Source: Litomosoides sigmodontis (lineage: Eukaryota > Nematoda > Chromadorea > Rhabditida > Onchocercidae). Taken from it: a DNA stretch of 64,000 bases. The notes below the pieces were generated by a model. The model had not been told where the DNA came from. It searched no databases and worked only from the letters and a program-made list of their open reading frames with translations. The stretch spans positions 8,383,865 through 8,447,864 of the forward strand of contig OY718806.1 of assembly GCA_963070105.1 (NCBI GenBank). Direction: 5' to 3'. The translations under genes and the position numbers were made by a program. Positions within the stretch are counted from its first letter, which is position 1, and every line of letters begins with the position of its first letter. Positions 49,402 to 62,300 of this stretch are shown here, piece by piece.

Positions 49402-49858
49402 ACTTTCTTATTATTAGTTAATTAGCAGCTTTAGGTCCGTCCATTAGCGCTAATGCGTTCCTATCCAAAAACACACGCTGAACAACACATTGGTGCAATA
49501 ATTCTAATGCTTCTCGTTGTTGCATCTTCTTCTAATACTCTATTCAAAAACATTTTAATTTGTGATAAAATGAATCATCTTCTCTATTTTAATTCTGATA
49601 AAATCCATTTAAAAAAAAAAGTTTACGTAAAGCGGATAAATTACAACTGAAAACGATTTTCACCGTTTACCGGAAAAAATTTTTCACTCATTTAAAAATG
49701 TTGAAGGTTAAAGTTTTTGGTGTCTTTCATTTCAGTACTTGTTGAGTAAAATAAAATGCCAAAATTTTCATTTTTTTCATCTCTTTCCTTTCCTTTCTCT
49801 TCAGCATTTCATTCCAATACGAAAATATTTCATTCATTTTTAACGTGTATTCGATGGC
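49402..49858. other. Intergenic region
   Basis: AT-rich, nothing recognised. Confidence 0.5.
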
Positions 49859-50090
49859 TCAACAAAATACATGTCGCAGTGGAAGCCCAGGTGTTAACAG
49901 TTTCAGAAGTCTGTTTGCATTAAATTTCAGCGAATACCTCAAAACCAGGCTAAAATCCAACAGTGCTTTGAGCATCGCCGACAACACAGGAGAACTCATT
50001 TTGAAATGTTGTTTTTCATATAATCGTACTGAGATGCGTATGTCGCCGAACGCTACGATCGTTGTGGCAAACCGCGTTAGGACTGCAAGA
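49859..50090 (-). CDS. Possible terminal exon of an unknown gene
   Basis: After a CTTCTTGCAG acceptor the frame reads LTRFATTIVAFGDIRISVRL, then MSSPVLSAMLKALLDFSLVL and ends LTPGLPLRHVFC at TGA. Codon content is coding-like, but no upstream exon was found between 50.1 and 51.3 kb, and no family is recognised. The same frame stays open further upstream to 50221. Confidence 0.3.
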
Positions 50091-50221
50091 AGGTAAAGGA
50101 GGTTGATGCTTGTGATGAGGAAAATGCAATGTAAGGTAGCTTGGGGTACCTTTGATTGCTGTATGTGCGCTGGGTTTGTTATGTTAATGTGGGGTGTTCC
50201 AGTTAAGTTTAGAGGCGGCAA

Positions 50222-51300
50222 ATGTCAATAAGAGCGAAGCGCCTAGCTATCTATCATAGCAGTAAAAGGTGTAAATTTGTAGGCAGCAATTATCTTGGGA
50301 TGTTCAAAATAAAGCACATGGAAGTAGCTAATAAATCATTATCATTGTTGATTATAGCATTTTTCCAAATTTAATCGTTTTGCTGCACATCCGTCAAGGA
50401 AGATTAATTCTCTGTTTTTTTTTTTTTTTTTTTTAATTCCCTAGCCATAATACTTCGAGAATTTCATTGATGCATGCTTATTTGTGGTAATTTTTGAATG
50501 ATCGCATAATGGCAAATTTCGACCATACAATTGATATGCATGTATTTGTACCTCATTGTTAAAATACGTCGAATTTATTTCCATGTTTGCTGTTCAAAAA
50601 AAAAAAACATCTGAATAAATATTTACTGACATTGTTCTGAACGGAGAGTGTAAGTGTTGTGGAGAATGATGGAAAGTAATGCTGGTCGATCAGTTTCGTA
50701 AATGTTGTAACGTTCAAAATGTCATTACAAGTTTCGAAAATTTGAGCTTTATTTTCGGTGGAAAATTGATTTTATATCTTTTTAGCAATTTGTTTTTGCC
50801 AGTCAGTTATTTGTTAGTCAAAATTCATTGCAACATATAAGCATTCAGAATTTACTGGTCCATACTTTTGATTAAGGACATAGTTCTCAGTTGAAAAAGT
50901 GTGTTTGTATTTTTACTTTCGATACTCTTTATTTTGATTTTTGAAAAACGCCACACCAATAAACTATTTCAGTAATTTACTCTTAATTTAAAAACATTCT
51001 CTACAACGTTGTAGTCAGCAAAATGCGTCATTGAACGAGGTAATGTGATAACTGGCATGTTTTTGTTGTCTTTTTTCCAGAATACAGTTTCGTGACTGAA
51101 AGAAATGCTACACTGAATTGACAAATGATTTAGGATGAGTGAAAATGTAATGCATTTTTTTTACAAAAAGACTGTACAATTTGATGGAACGCTTCATTCT
51201 TTTTTTTGTACATTATCGATGAAAATTCATTATGTACTTAGATTATGTAAGGCAAATGATTTCGATAAATGTTTGTTACTTTTTTCCTTTCCGATCATTA
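50222..51300. other. Intergenic or 5' intronic region before the coiled-coil gene
   Basis: AT-rich with a poly-T run near 50419-50436. No exon could be fixed. A Met at 51135 followed by a GT (GAAAAT|GTAATG) could be a tiny first exon, but its phase does not fit. Confidence 0.4.
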
Positions 51301-51380
51301 CAGCAATGAAGATCAGAGAGGGTCTAAAGAGTTTGGGAAAAAATTGCGATGGGATGAAAATACTTTTTGAATTTATTTAG

Positions 51381-54300
51381 AAAATCGAGTGCTGCAGAAG
51401 GTGTTAGAAGTCATGGGAGATGCTGAGTTTCGAGTTGCGATAAAGAAAGATTCAGAGGAAAATGAAGGCAGAAAGCAGACTGAACGTGCGAAGCTTCTGC
51501 AGATGCAAAAGGATTGGTTGGAAGCAAGAAAAAGAATCGCCTCTTTAGAGGCACAAGTTAATATGGTAAGTGATTAAATCTGAAGAAATTCTAATTGTTA
51601 TAAGATGTCCAAAAAGGATGGAATTACATCGGAGTAATTTTAGAAAGTGGAGAGCCCTAATGGAAGGCCTTAGTCGAGGTTTATGTATCGCAAAAAAACT
51701 GGCATGTTAAGCTTTGGTAATTTACAACGGTTTTGGAGAACACTAAAATCTTTGTGCAAGAGCTGTCTGGTTTACTTTTCAGTTAGACAATTAGGTAGCA
51801 ATCTTGGTAACATTGATTATGTTTAAAATGCTTAAATTGTAATACTAGCACCGGCTTCGTGAAGAAGCGCTGGTTTGTGAAATGGTTGAATTACGTAAGA
51901 GCCAAGAAGTGAGTCAAAACAAGTTCGATGAGGAGCGCCGTGAGTGGCTGCGCGATTTGCGGGCAGTTCAGGAATGTAAAGCGCAGGTTTTACTATGTTT
52001 TTATGATTATTGCAAGGACATAGGATTTTATATCTTTTGTTCAAATTTTATTCTCTGTTGCCCTGTTTGTTTAGTTTGGTTTTAAGGAAAGACATTTTGT
52101 TTTGTTTCAGAATCTTGATAAAGGCAAGGCTGAGGTAGATTTACTAAAAGCAGAAATAGCGGAATTAAAGTCCTGTTTGGATGACGCAGAGCGGACCCGT
52201 CTGTTTTTGTTGGAAGATAACGGTAAAATAAAACAGCAGAAAGCAAAATTGAGGTGTTGGCATTATCTTTTTATAGTGAGATGTCTACCACTCAAAGGAC
52301 TTATCACTTATAAACCTTTAGCTTTTGCTATAGGTCGACATTGTTCACTACTTCATTTCCTCCATAAAGCGAGTTATCACTGTGAATTGTGCAAATTTTA
52401 GATATCCTCAGAAGTTGTCAGATATAGATATATGAAACATTTGTCCTCGTTGATTTTATAGAAACTTGTAAGCTGAGATTTAGATTCGTAGCTTGGGAAA
52501 CATGGACTGTTTTATTTACCACGTCAAGTATATGATATCACTATACAAATATTTAGATGTGATTACAATGAGTTGAGGCGTGAGCACAGTAAGTTGCTGT
52601 CATCCCAACAAGCTGGAACAACTCCAGTAAGTTTTATGTTTTTTACGAAATGTTTTATAATAAATGTTTTGACATGTATTGTCAGAGTTAACAAGCAGTC
52701 TTTTGCCACTTGGCGTGGCTAATCTAAGGGCTCAAGCATAATTATTGCATTTTTGTTTACTTACTATTTTTTAGAGAAAAAATGAAGTTCTCTGCGACAG
52801 AAGTGGGACGGAAAACATTCCAAACAGTAATCGAAGTGGATTACGAGGAGGGAATAATTTTGGGAGTGCTGTTCTCGGTCTCTCTGAGGTATGTTGTTAC
52901 TTAATTTCACTGCTGTTCCTTTTACCTTGACTGCATTACTTTTTCAGACATGTAGTGTGTGCATATCACCAGCGCCTGCGCAGTTCAGTAAATCCAATAT
53001 TATGGGAGCAGATTCTAAGCATAACGAGGATTCAGTAACCAGATCTGTAAATACGCAGGTATGGTTAGTTTCGGAGCTTTGTGTCAATGTGTTAATTATT
53101 GGATCATTAGGAATTAAGATAGATTTGTTAACTGACTTCATCATAACTGACTTCCCGTACATTCGTTAACTGACTCATTAATTCGTTTTGGAAGATCATT
53201 GTCGAGCTAAATGTAGCATACATATCCGTGCTACCTATAAAAAGCAACGTGACGAATATTGGGGATTATTCTCTCTAAATTTATATTTTGAAGGTTGTTA
53301 TATGAAGTTCCTAAATGGAAGTTATATTTTTACGATTCAGGCGAGTGTTGTTATGGACAATGTAAACGCAGAAGGAAAAAAAATGATCGAAGAGCTTATT
53401 CAGAAATTGAAGCACTCAGATGAAAGAAATCAAGAATTGCGGAAGGCGCTGCACGCTGTTGATGAGCAGTGTGAAAAGCTAGTGGTACGTTGCTTTTTCG
53501 TATTTCTGTTAGTTCTTGTTCACAACCACTGACAAATCTTGCTACTGATAGAAATGGAAGTAGGTGTTGGGGATTAGTTGTTTAAATCTAATTTAAGAAG
53601 CTTTTAGAACTCTTGCTCTCTTTCATCATATCACAAATACAAAGTGCACTGAACGACAGGTAGTGCTTTTATTGTTGTAAAAGTTGTAAAAGTGTTGTAA
53701 AAGCAATAATAATTTTTTCCCAGAATCATTAGGAATTTCAGCCGTTTTGTGTCAAAAAATCATTTAACTACACTTGGGGTTAGAACTTGCATTTGTTAGA
53801 AATCCAATATTGAGTGTACTTGATAAGACATTGGCCTAACGAAACGTAAGGTATCTTCAAATAGTGCATGTTTCATCTGATGCTTTCAGCTTTACATTAC
53901 GATGCCATTTCATAAATAATATGCATCGTAGGAACTATTAAGAAAGAATAAAAAAGAATAATCTTAGTTCCACTTTCTCAGGAGTGAAACCAGATTCCAC
54001 ACACACACCCACACAACACACACACACACACACTGACGATTCTGTACTATTTAGTGTTCCATTCCCTACATTGTCTGATCCTCACGCCTTGTCTAAAGCA
54101 AAGGAATATTAACTTCTTGTTTTCATCTATCTTAACTAAATCATAGTCGTCATTATTGCAGAGAAGTTTCCAGGAATTAAAATTACGTTATGAAGAAAAA
54201 GAGCGCAGTCTTGCACCAAGTACATCGTTGTCTTATGTCACTCTGCAAGGTAGTAGTCAAAGTCGGCGAACAGATCTCGAAATGGGACATTCTGCAGTTA

Positions 54301-54690
54301 AAAAGGATCACAAGCTTTTATCCCAGAATCTTATAGTAATTGTCTAGTTGAACATTCCTTATTTTTTGCGTACACAATCGCATTTAACATTCAAATATAT
54401 TGTGCAAGGTGCTGTAGAAAGCTTCCGACAACACTTTTATCTTGTAATTACATAGCTATCTGCTTATAAAGATCTAATTGCCATAGTTTGACTCATTTTG
54501 ATATTGAATTTTGTACACAGTAAAAGCGTAGGCCTGATTGGTCGTGTACCAATCAGGCCTACGCTTTTACTGTGTACATGTTGATTTTTCTTTTCAGGAT
54601 GATGGAGATTCAGCCTCAAATGCAGTCAAACGGAAATACTCTTCATGTCTGGCTGCCTTTGGTAAACGTTCAAAAAATGATCTCTGCTAA
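51381..54690 (+). CDS. Coiled-coil protein, family unknown (5' end unresolved)
   Basis: Nine exons join in phase: 51381-51565, 51849-51986, 52111-52253, 52557-52626, 52775-52888, 52948-53058, 53341-53484, 54162-54335 and 54598-54690, giving at least 389 aa. Exons 1-3 are a continuous heptad-rich coiled coil (KLLQMQKDWLEARKRIASLE, then FDEERREWLRDLRAVQECKA and EVDLLKAEIAELKSCLDDAE). A Ser/Asn-rich linker follows in exons 4-6. A second coiled coil lies in exon 7 (MIEELIQKLKHSDERNQELR) into exon 8. The tail AVKRKYSSCLAAFGKRSKND ending at TGCTAA is basic, like a nuclear localisation signal. Centrosomal, nuclear or cytoskeletal scaffolds are possible; none is supported. An upstream frame from 51303 (NEDQRGSKEFGKKLRWDEN) is in the same frame but separated by a TGA. 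Confidence 0.82.
54512..54578. repeat. Perfect 31-bp hairpin in an intron
   Basis: Arms 54512-54542 and 54548-54578 are exact reverse complements with a 5-nt loop (CGTGT). It sits about 20 bp upstream of the last exon of the coiled-coil gene. Confidence 0.95.
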
Positions 54691-56157
54691 ATTTATGCAG
54701 ACATAATATGATTTGTCACTGCTTTTTTCGTGTTCTTTATCATTCTTAATTACGTAAATTAGTTCTGTAAAATAGAAACAAAATGGTTTTAGACTTTTCG
54801 TTGCTATGAAATTGTTGTCGATGTTTTAATAGGTAAAATGCCTCAGGCATTTGTATATTTTTCCCCAATATGTATTTTTCTTTAAGACATGATTGTGTTG
54901 TGCTTAAGATTGTTTTTGTTTTTCGCGTATCAACTTTGAAGTGGGGATTGATTGATGAATAAGGTCGCTTCTGTCATTATTGTTCTTATTACCAAGACTT
55001 TTCTGTTTCCTGTGCACCCACTACTCCTATGGTCATTGCTGTTCATTTCATCTGTAGTACCCATGAACTCCACATTAGGCTGCTGTACACTCTGACTTAC
55101 AAATGGGCCTTCTTGATTTGTTCGTCAATTGTAATCCACTTGCATGCCTTCGAATGTTATACTGCCAATAGCTACGAAAAAGTATGCCAGTGAGTCGAAT
55201 AAAATCTTTACGTGTGTCATGAACTCACAGATCGCAGAATTGAAATTCACTACCACACCTAGGTAATCCCTTTGAATTAGAGCCAAATCCTATGACTATC
55301 ATTTGTCCACTGCTTACTTCCAGGGACCCAGCGGAACCTTGAAGCCCCATAAACTCCCCACTATATGAATTCGATAGACATGTATAGAGGCAACAGCAAG
55401 ATCCATCATCTTCGGCAACGAAGTTTTTATGTCCAAGTTGATTCCCGAAATCAGTACCTGTTCCATCTTTATGCGATTCAAGTTGCACTTATTCCCTTGT
55501 TTGAGAGGTTATGCATTATAAGCAGCAGTGCTGCAAATATAAGGAACCGATACAAAGTTTTCAAATCAAATAAAATTCACCCTTTATTTCTGTTAAAAAA
55601 GCAACTTCAACACCCATCTTCATTTTCACAGAAACAGAACATCACTGTCAAATGAATTTAGAGAGGCCAAAAATGATATCATAATAGGTGATACATAAGA
55701 AAGATGAAGGTAATGCTTATCGGATAGACTGGAATTTACATTCCTCTAAAAAAGATTGAATAAGAAGAGTATAACGAAAGCAAATGTTGCACAACACGTG
55801 GAGAATTTTTCCATTAAACGAATGGAAATGAACAGACAAATAATAAATGGAATGTCTTTTGGCAACAATATAAGGGAACACTTAAACCTCGATCTAGATT
55901 AAGGGTGCACTTAAAAAGTACTATTGTACAAAAAAGAAACGAGTACAAGTAATGACGCAGCAGTCGCACATCACAATCAAGGGTGGAGCGCATCAAGGAC
56001 TAATCATTCCTATCTTTACAAAAAAGAAAACAAACGCAACTAAAATATTGCAACAGTATGGTAAACGGATGAATACAAATATTTGGTTTTTAAGAATAAG
56101 AATAAAACAGTACAATTATATACGCATGACCATACGTGCAAAAAAAGTTATACATCG
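54691..56157. other. Convergent intergenic region
   Basis: It lies between two genes that end toward each other. Frames at 55225-55655 have no splice or family support. No gene called. Confidence 0.55.
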
Positions 56158-57883
56158 TTAATCGGAGCTCCCCTCGTCGTCATCGGACGTTTCATCGTCA
56201 TCGGAGCTTTCACCATCATTGGAGCCTTCATCGTCATGATCAGAGTCCACATCGTCATGCTCGGAGTCTTCATCGTCATGATCAGAGTCTTCGTCGTCAT
56301 GATCGGAGTCTTCATCATCATGATCGGAGCCTTCATCATCATGATCGGAGTCTTCATCATCATGATCAGAGCCTTCATCATCATCATCGGAGCTTTCATC
56401 ATCATGACCAGAGTCTTCATCGTTATGATCGGAATCTTCATCGTCAGGATCGGAGTTTTCATCACCATTGTCAGAGTCTTCATGTCTATCTGTGATCTTG
56501 TCGTCGGTTTTAGTCACTTCATCATCCGCCAATTCACCAGGCGCAATATCCGGTATTATATCGGTGTCACTATCCATTCGATGAACCATAGTAGCTTCCG
56601 CCTCATCAATGACGGCATCTTTAACTTCATCAATATTATCATTTTCTTCATTTAGTTCTTCGGCGGAAAACAAAGATGAAGCTTTCGCTTGTCGCATGCG
56701 GAAGAAATTTTTCGGCCGATTGAGTTTCATCGTGCAAGGCGATAAGATGTTATCACTTGGCGAATGAACCTAAAATAACATGAATTTTCGAATAATAAAG
56801 CAAATGTAGTGAAAAAAAAATGATTTGTTTTCCTCCTTAATATTATTAACAGATACTGATACAATTTTCACTGAAACTAGTCATGATGATTTTTCATACT
56901 TCTCTCACTTCCTCTACTGCTCATTGAACAACTACAGTAATATAACACTCACTAATAACCTTTTTTTGCCTGTATTTTCTCAATTGTGCTTTTCATGTTG
57001 AAATAGAAGACAAACTTACTGCCATTTGTCTTCGTAGGGTGAAGACACGATCTCCTTGTGAAAAACACGGTGTCCTCTGTAAATGCAACAAAAATTTTAC
57101 AGTTGATTGTATTCTAATTTAAACAAATAATGATTAAAGCTAAACGGCTTATAATATAAAAAATTTTTTTGCAATAATATAACGAAGATCAGTAAAACTT
57201 ACAGGTTCTCTGGTAGATTCCGGTGAATTGATAATACTTGGTGGACTCATCGTACGTTCGCGTAAGTCATTAGAGCCATCAGAATTGTTGCGTTCAGGAG
57301 ATTTTATCGATGAATTAGACGAGTCGGTGATATTATTCGAATCCTTGAGCTGATCTTTGTCACCTGCGCCAGATCGCGTCATTTCATCGCTCGAATCGGA
57401 ATCATTGAAGCTGAACTGCTGAACGGGAGTAAGACGATCAGATTCCGCAGGAGGTGATCCGCTTTCGTCGCTTCCATAGCTTCTAACACTTTCAACGCTT
57501 CCGCCGCTTCCATAGCTTTCAAAGCTTCCGTAGCTCCTATAACTTTCAACGCTCCCTTCGCTTCTATAGCTTTCAATGCTTTTAATGCTTCCGTTGCTTT
57601 TATCACTTTCAACGCTTCCGTCACTTTTATCGCTTTCAACACTCTCGTCGCTTCCATCACTTTCACTACTTCCGTCGCTTTTATTATTTTCATTGCTTTT
57701 ATCACCATGAATCTTCAAACGTATACGAGCATCACCAGCAGACAAGCCATCCACTTGTTTTCGATGATGGCGCATCTCTATCCACCCAATCCTTTTTATC
57801 TTTGGTGGTGGTGGAGAAGTGTCATCTTCGCTATCCACGATATTTTCCCTCTCAGCACTTCTGTCTCTTGCTGGCTTAGACAT
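56158..57883 (-). CDS. Low-complexity acidic protein with two tandem peptide repeats
   Basis: Exons 57883-57203, 57076-57020 and 56769-56158 (phase 0 throughout) encode 449 aa from MSKPARDRSAER. Residues about 75-155 are a degenerate 9-residue repeat of the type GSVES(D/Y)(K/R)S(D/Y). Exon 2 plus the start of exon 3 form a basic, repeat-free centre (GDRVFTLRRQMA, then MKLNRPKNFFRMRQAKASS). The C-terminal 110 residues are a 7-residue repeat of the type SDHDDE(D/G), ending DDDEGSSD. No signal peptide, membrane helix or folded domain is visible; it should be disordered and very acidic at the C-terminus, as in some nucleolar, histone-binding or phospho-regulated proteins. Ser next to Asp/Glu gives many casein kinase 2-type sites. 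Family not recognised. Confidence 0.82.
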
Positions 57884-59313
57884 CGTTAACTAAAACGGTT
57901 GAGTTTCTAGGGAAAGGTTACACGAAATATATATATATATGAAACCAAAATCTGAAAGACGAAATAAGTTCCCTTCTTGTGATTTAAATCGATCCAAACA
58001 AATGTCACGAAAAACCACCTAAAAAACATTTTGATTTAAAATTCCAAACATACAAACTGACCACATTAACAAACGATGGAAATTATTTGCCAATTTAACC
58101 TCCTGTAACGATCTCAATCTATCCCTCAAAAAAAGGTCTTGACTTTCGGAAAGCTACCAGAGTAGGTCGTGATCTTCAGAAAGATACTAGGGCAGTTCAA
58201 AATTGGAAATTTTCATGGCAAATATACATCACGGGAGCCTACATTCTCCACATCAGAAAATTTCAACCTTAACTGGCTTTCACAGGTCAATTCATCTGTC
58301 CAAAGAAAATCATTTTTCAAGTTCACCGTATGCACAGTGGGTCGGAATTCCACAAAACCCATCACTAATCCGATGACGTCATGAATAATACGTTGACGTC
58401 ATGGAAATCAGACGAATAACTTATGGATACCCCTCAGGGCCAATCAATGCATACAGTAAATTTAGGATAATTTCTGGATTAAAGCCTAAAAACATGACTG
58501 CTAAGTACTCCTGCAGTAAATACTTGAAGATTTCGTGCTTTTATTAGAAACTAAATAACGGGGGACCAACATTCGGCTCACAAAATGACGAAATTCCCTT
58601 ACCTTGCACACCACGTCCACCGAACCAACCACTCGCCGCAATGAAAGCTTGAGCAATGATTCGAATTCGAAAGGCAAGCGCGAGTTATAGCTTCAAATCC
58701 CGGATCGTTCCAGGAACCATCCAGAATCAAAGAGCGATCATCCGGACTCTTGTCACGAAGTTTGTTTTGAGCTTCTCTCGTTTTTGAGGTGTATCGAAGG
58801 CTCTCCAAGAGCTTTATCGTGTGAGACATAAGCGCATTTTCTCTTATTGTGGCTGATTCGTCTGTCGGGAGCTCCAGTAATTAATGATGTTATGGAGCAG
58901 ATGAAAACATACTGATATCGTTTACAGCTACACACGTCAAGAACTTGCACATTCTATGAATATCCACAGTCTTTACAAATTAATTACAGAAAGAGACACC
59001 TAATTAAAAACTACCACATTTGTTATGTCGGTCACTTTCTTCTTGATAGCATCCCAATATCAGTATTCGAAACGAAACTGTATAAAAGGTCAAGATAACC
59101 AGTCAATGTAATACAAAAGTACAATTATCTTCAAATCCATCAAATTCATAAAGGGATTAATGCATTAGCATATTTTACATGGAACTAGGCAAATATTCAA
59201 TTCAATACATTCCCTGCAAGTGATGAAGTTTCATGTCTTGCCTACTATAATTACCTTAGAAGCAGGCGAACATTCACATATGTCAAAATCAAAAGTTGAA
59301 CCAAGAGAATTAA
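57884..59313. other. Intergenic region
   Basis: It lies between the acidic-repeat gene start and the ACAD9-like stop, both on the minus strand. A 76-residue frame at 58599-58829 (containing DDRSLILDGSWNDPGFEAI) looks weakly coding but could not be spliced into either neighbour. A short AT run is at about 57928-57940. Confidence 0.45.
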
Positions 59314-62300
59314 TTAATCAGCACTGATATCGTGCTGGTTTGATCCTAAAAATTGTTTCGCCTGCTCGAAAGTAGCATAGAATTGTTTGGTAGATTGTCC
59401 TACTTTTATATTTTAAAGACTGGTGAGATTAAAGTCGTATGGATGTAAAAGCGACTATAACTTTTTGAATTTGGATATGATCGACTATTTCTGCTATCAA
59501 AGCCCTCGTCCTACGCATGCGAATTCACTGTGAAACTGAATGGACTGGATTTAAAGTTTTATTCAGTACTGATTCGGCAAACTTCACAAATATCAAACAT
59601 TAAACGAACTAAAGTAGTTCACTCATAGGTTATCACCAATTTCGAGTAATTGGACTTTCTATACAGTATCCATTAGAAATCAAAACAGATTCCCCAATCT
59701 TGGAGTACAACGAATTCATTCGTTCAAATCGGAAATCTGCAACATTTCGGGTTCATCAAATTTACGATGGCTTTTTGAAAATATTTATGCTTTTTGATTG
59801 CGATAAAAGTTCCATTATTTTATTTGTACAGTTTTCTATGTGTTGCTTCCATTAATTAAGCCCAACTTACAGTAAAAGATATAACCCTAGCTAGGATCAG
59901 CTATGAAAGAGGCACTTACTGTTTTCTAGTGTTCCCAAACCCAGCCACGATCCATTAAAATATTGCATATCAAACGATAGTATGCAGTACTAATAACACA
60001 GCTTAATGATCATTTCATAAATTAATGTCGTAGTGAAAAATGAATAACTTACAATCATAAAGCTTCCTCAGTTCAGCCATTGACATATTGGCCGCTTCAG
60101 AACAATACAACTGCGTCCAAGATACCTAAAAAAAGTAGTTCCATATTTAAGAAATTAACTAAAAATCAAGAACACTAAAGCAGTAATGTAAGTCATAACT
60201 ACAAGAATCAAAAGGAAGTGATCATTGGATGATTAATTAATTACTTTTGACTGTTTTCTATTGCCAATTATAAGACAAAGAGATAAGTGTTTTAAGGAAA
60301 TTTATGTTGCCAGTGTTGGAAGCAGAATTGCCTACACAGTCCCGATAACGATAGGAGAAATTTAAAAGTCATCATTACTGAGAAGTAACTACCTTTTAAT
60401 TACCTCTCAACAATCATCTAGAGCGTGTTCAAAAATCTACCAATCTTGATACGATACGCAGTTCGTACATTGGATTTTGTGGAAAATTGAAAAAATTGAG
60501 AAACTATTTAATAAAATTAACGTACCTCAAGATCACCATTTCGTAAGCCAATTGAGTAAGATCGGCTTGATCGTGATATAGTTGCAACCATACCAAAACT
60601 ATATTCAATTACTTTTGAAATAGCTCCAAGTACACTGTAATCGGATATGACGCTTTTTCCATGATGCGAAAGAAGCAAATTAAGCAGTGATTCCAATCTC
60701 CACATTGTGTGCTCTAGATTAGTACACGCTTCCTGTAAAAAGCAGCATCTGTTACACAACTTATTCGTAATAATAAGGATGAACTTTCCAATTCCAATCT
60801 AATTTATATGCCATAATTTGTCCAACATTAAGGCAATTGTTGATTTAGAAGAAACAGTTCCCGACACTTTCTACTTTGCATCCTCATAAAGATTAGTCTT
60901 AAACCATAAAAAAACACAAATATAAATCATACATAAGTTCCACTAATTATTTAAATTTAAAAGCAAACTTTCAATGATGGATGTGCGTGTTCTCCGATAA
61001 AGTGTTGCAATTTTGGATCGTAAAATGAAATCGCCTTTTCGACATGGCCAAAAATCCGCTCATAAAATCGTTTATCAAAGGAACGCCACTGTCTAAAAGT
61101 TATATAAAACTTAAAAGAAAAAAAAGAATTATACACTCCCTTTACGCAAATATGCCTGCGTAATTGACATATGTACAAGCCTGAAGAACACCAATGAACT
61201 GGCAAAAGGACTTACTAACTTTATGATATTTGCATTAACGTTCGCATACGATATTATAATTTGAGATGCCACAAAATTATTAAAATCCAATTCAGTACTG
61301 CTAAGTAAAAGAGCTGCCATTGTTTCATTTAAAAGCCCGTCGAAATTCATGCCAGATAGAACAGTATCCATCCCAGTAACATTTATAGTTGACGATACAA
61401 CTTCAGAAAGCAAATGCCTCGCATATTTCTAAACAGAAATCCACAAAATTAAAGACAAGTTGAACTAAAACCTGCAGGAAAATATTTCGAACAAGTGAAT
61501 CTCAAATACTTAACTGAATAACTACTCTAACTGCTGGATCTGAAAAAGAAATACGTTTTCATAGCATTTTAATTAACCGTGTGTCAGAAACAATGAAGAC
61601 TCTATTATTATAAGCGTGGCATAATCCAAACAGGTTTGGACATATTAGTCATTATAATGGACTTTATGAAACTTATAAGCTTGAACGACTCACATATATT
61701 ACTGCTTCCTCAATGTCGAGCGATAGTATGAGTTCTTCATCGTGAAGTCCACCAACATAATAGCACATTGACTCAAGCACATAAGTATTTAATGCAAGTT
61801 TCGTTACCAAAAGCTAAATATCAACTGTCCCACTACTTATAGTAAAAAACAAATGATCTTCATTGATATTCTTACTGGCACGAGTTTGCTTCTTACTCAA
61901 AAAGGATGTAAAAAAACAGTCGAAAAACTATCCGTTGTCCTTGTACGAAGTGCTCACCTACCTTAGCACTATTCCTTTCTGATAATGGCACATTCTGCTG
62001 CAGCGTCCCATTACAGTATTCTGACAAAGAATCTAAAAATCATAAATACCAATCTTTGGGAAATAAAAGAAATCTTGATACCTTGCTTGGCAATGTGACA
62101 TCAAATTCTTAAAAAAAACTGGGCATAAAGGCTCACTCACTAGAAAAAAAGACCCATTTACTAGAAAAAAACCTGAGGAAAGTAGTGTACAACATACTTA
62201 TTAAAGTTTTCATGAAACCTGTAACTGCAGCACCAAATGTAATTCGTTTTACCAATGTTTCTTGTAAAATTCTTTTTCCGTCTTCCAATTTTCCCAACAT

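Noticed and set aside
56083..56655. 190-aa and 119-aa plus-strand frames and a minus-strand Met/Lys frame over the acidic repeat
   Set aside because: They are shadows of the 21-bp repeat; only the Asp-rich minus frame joins the upstream exons in phase.
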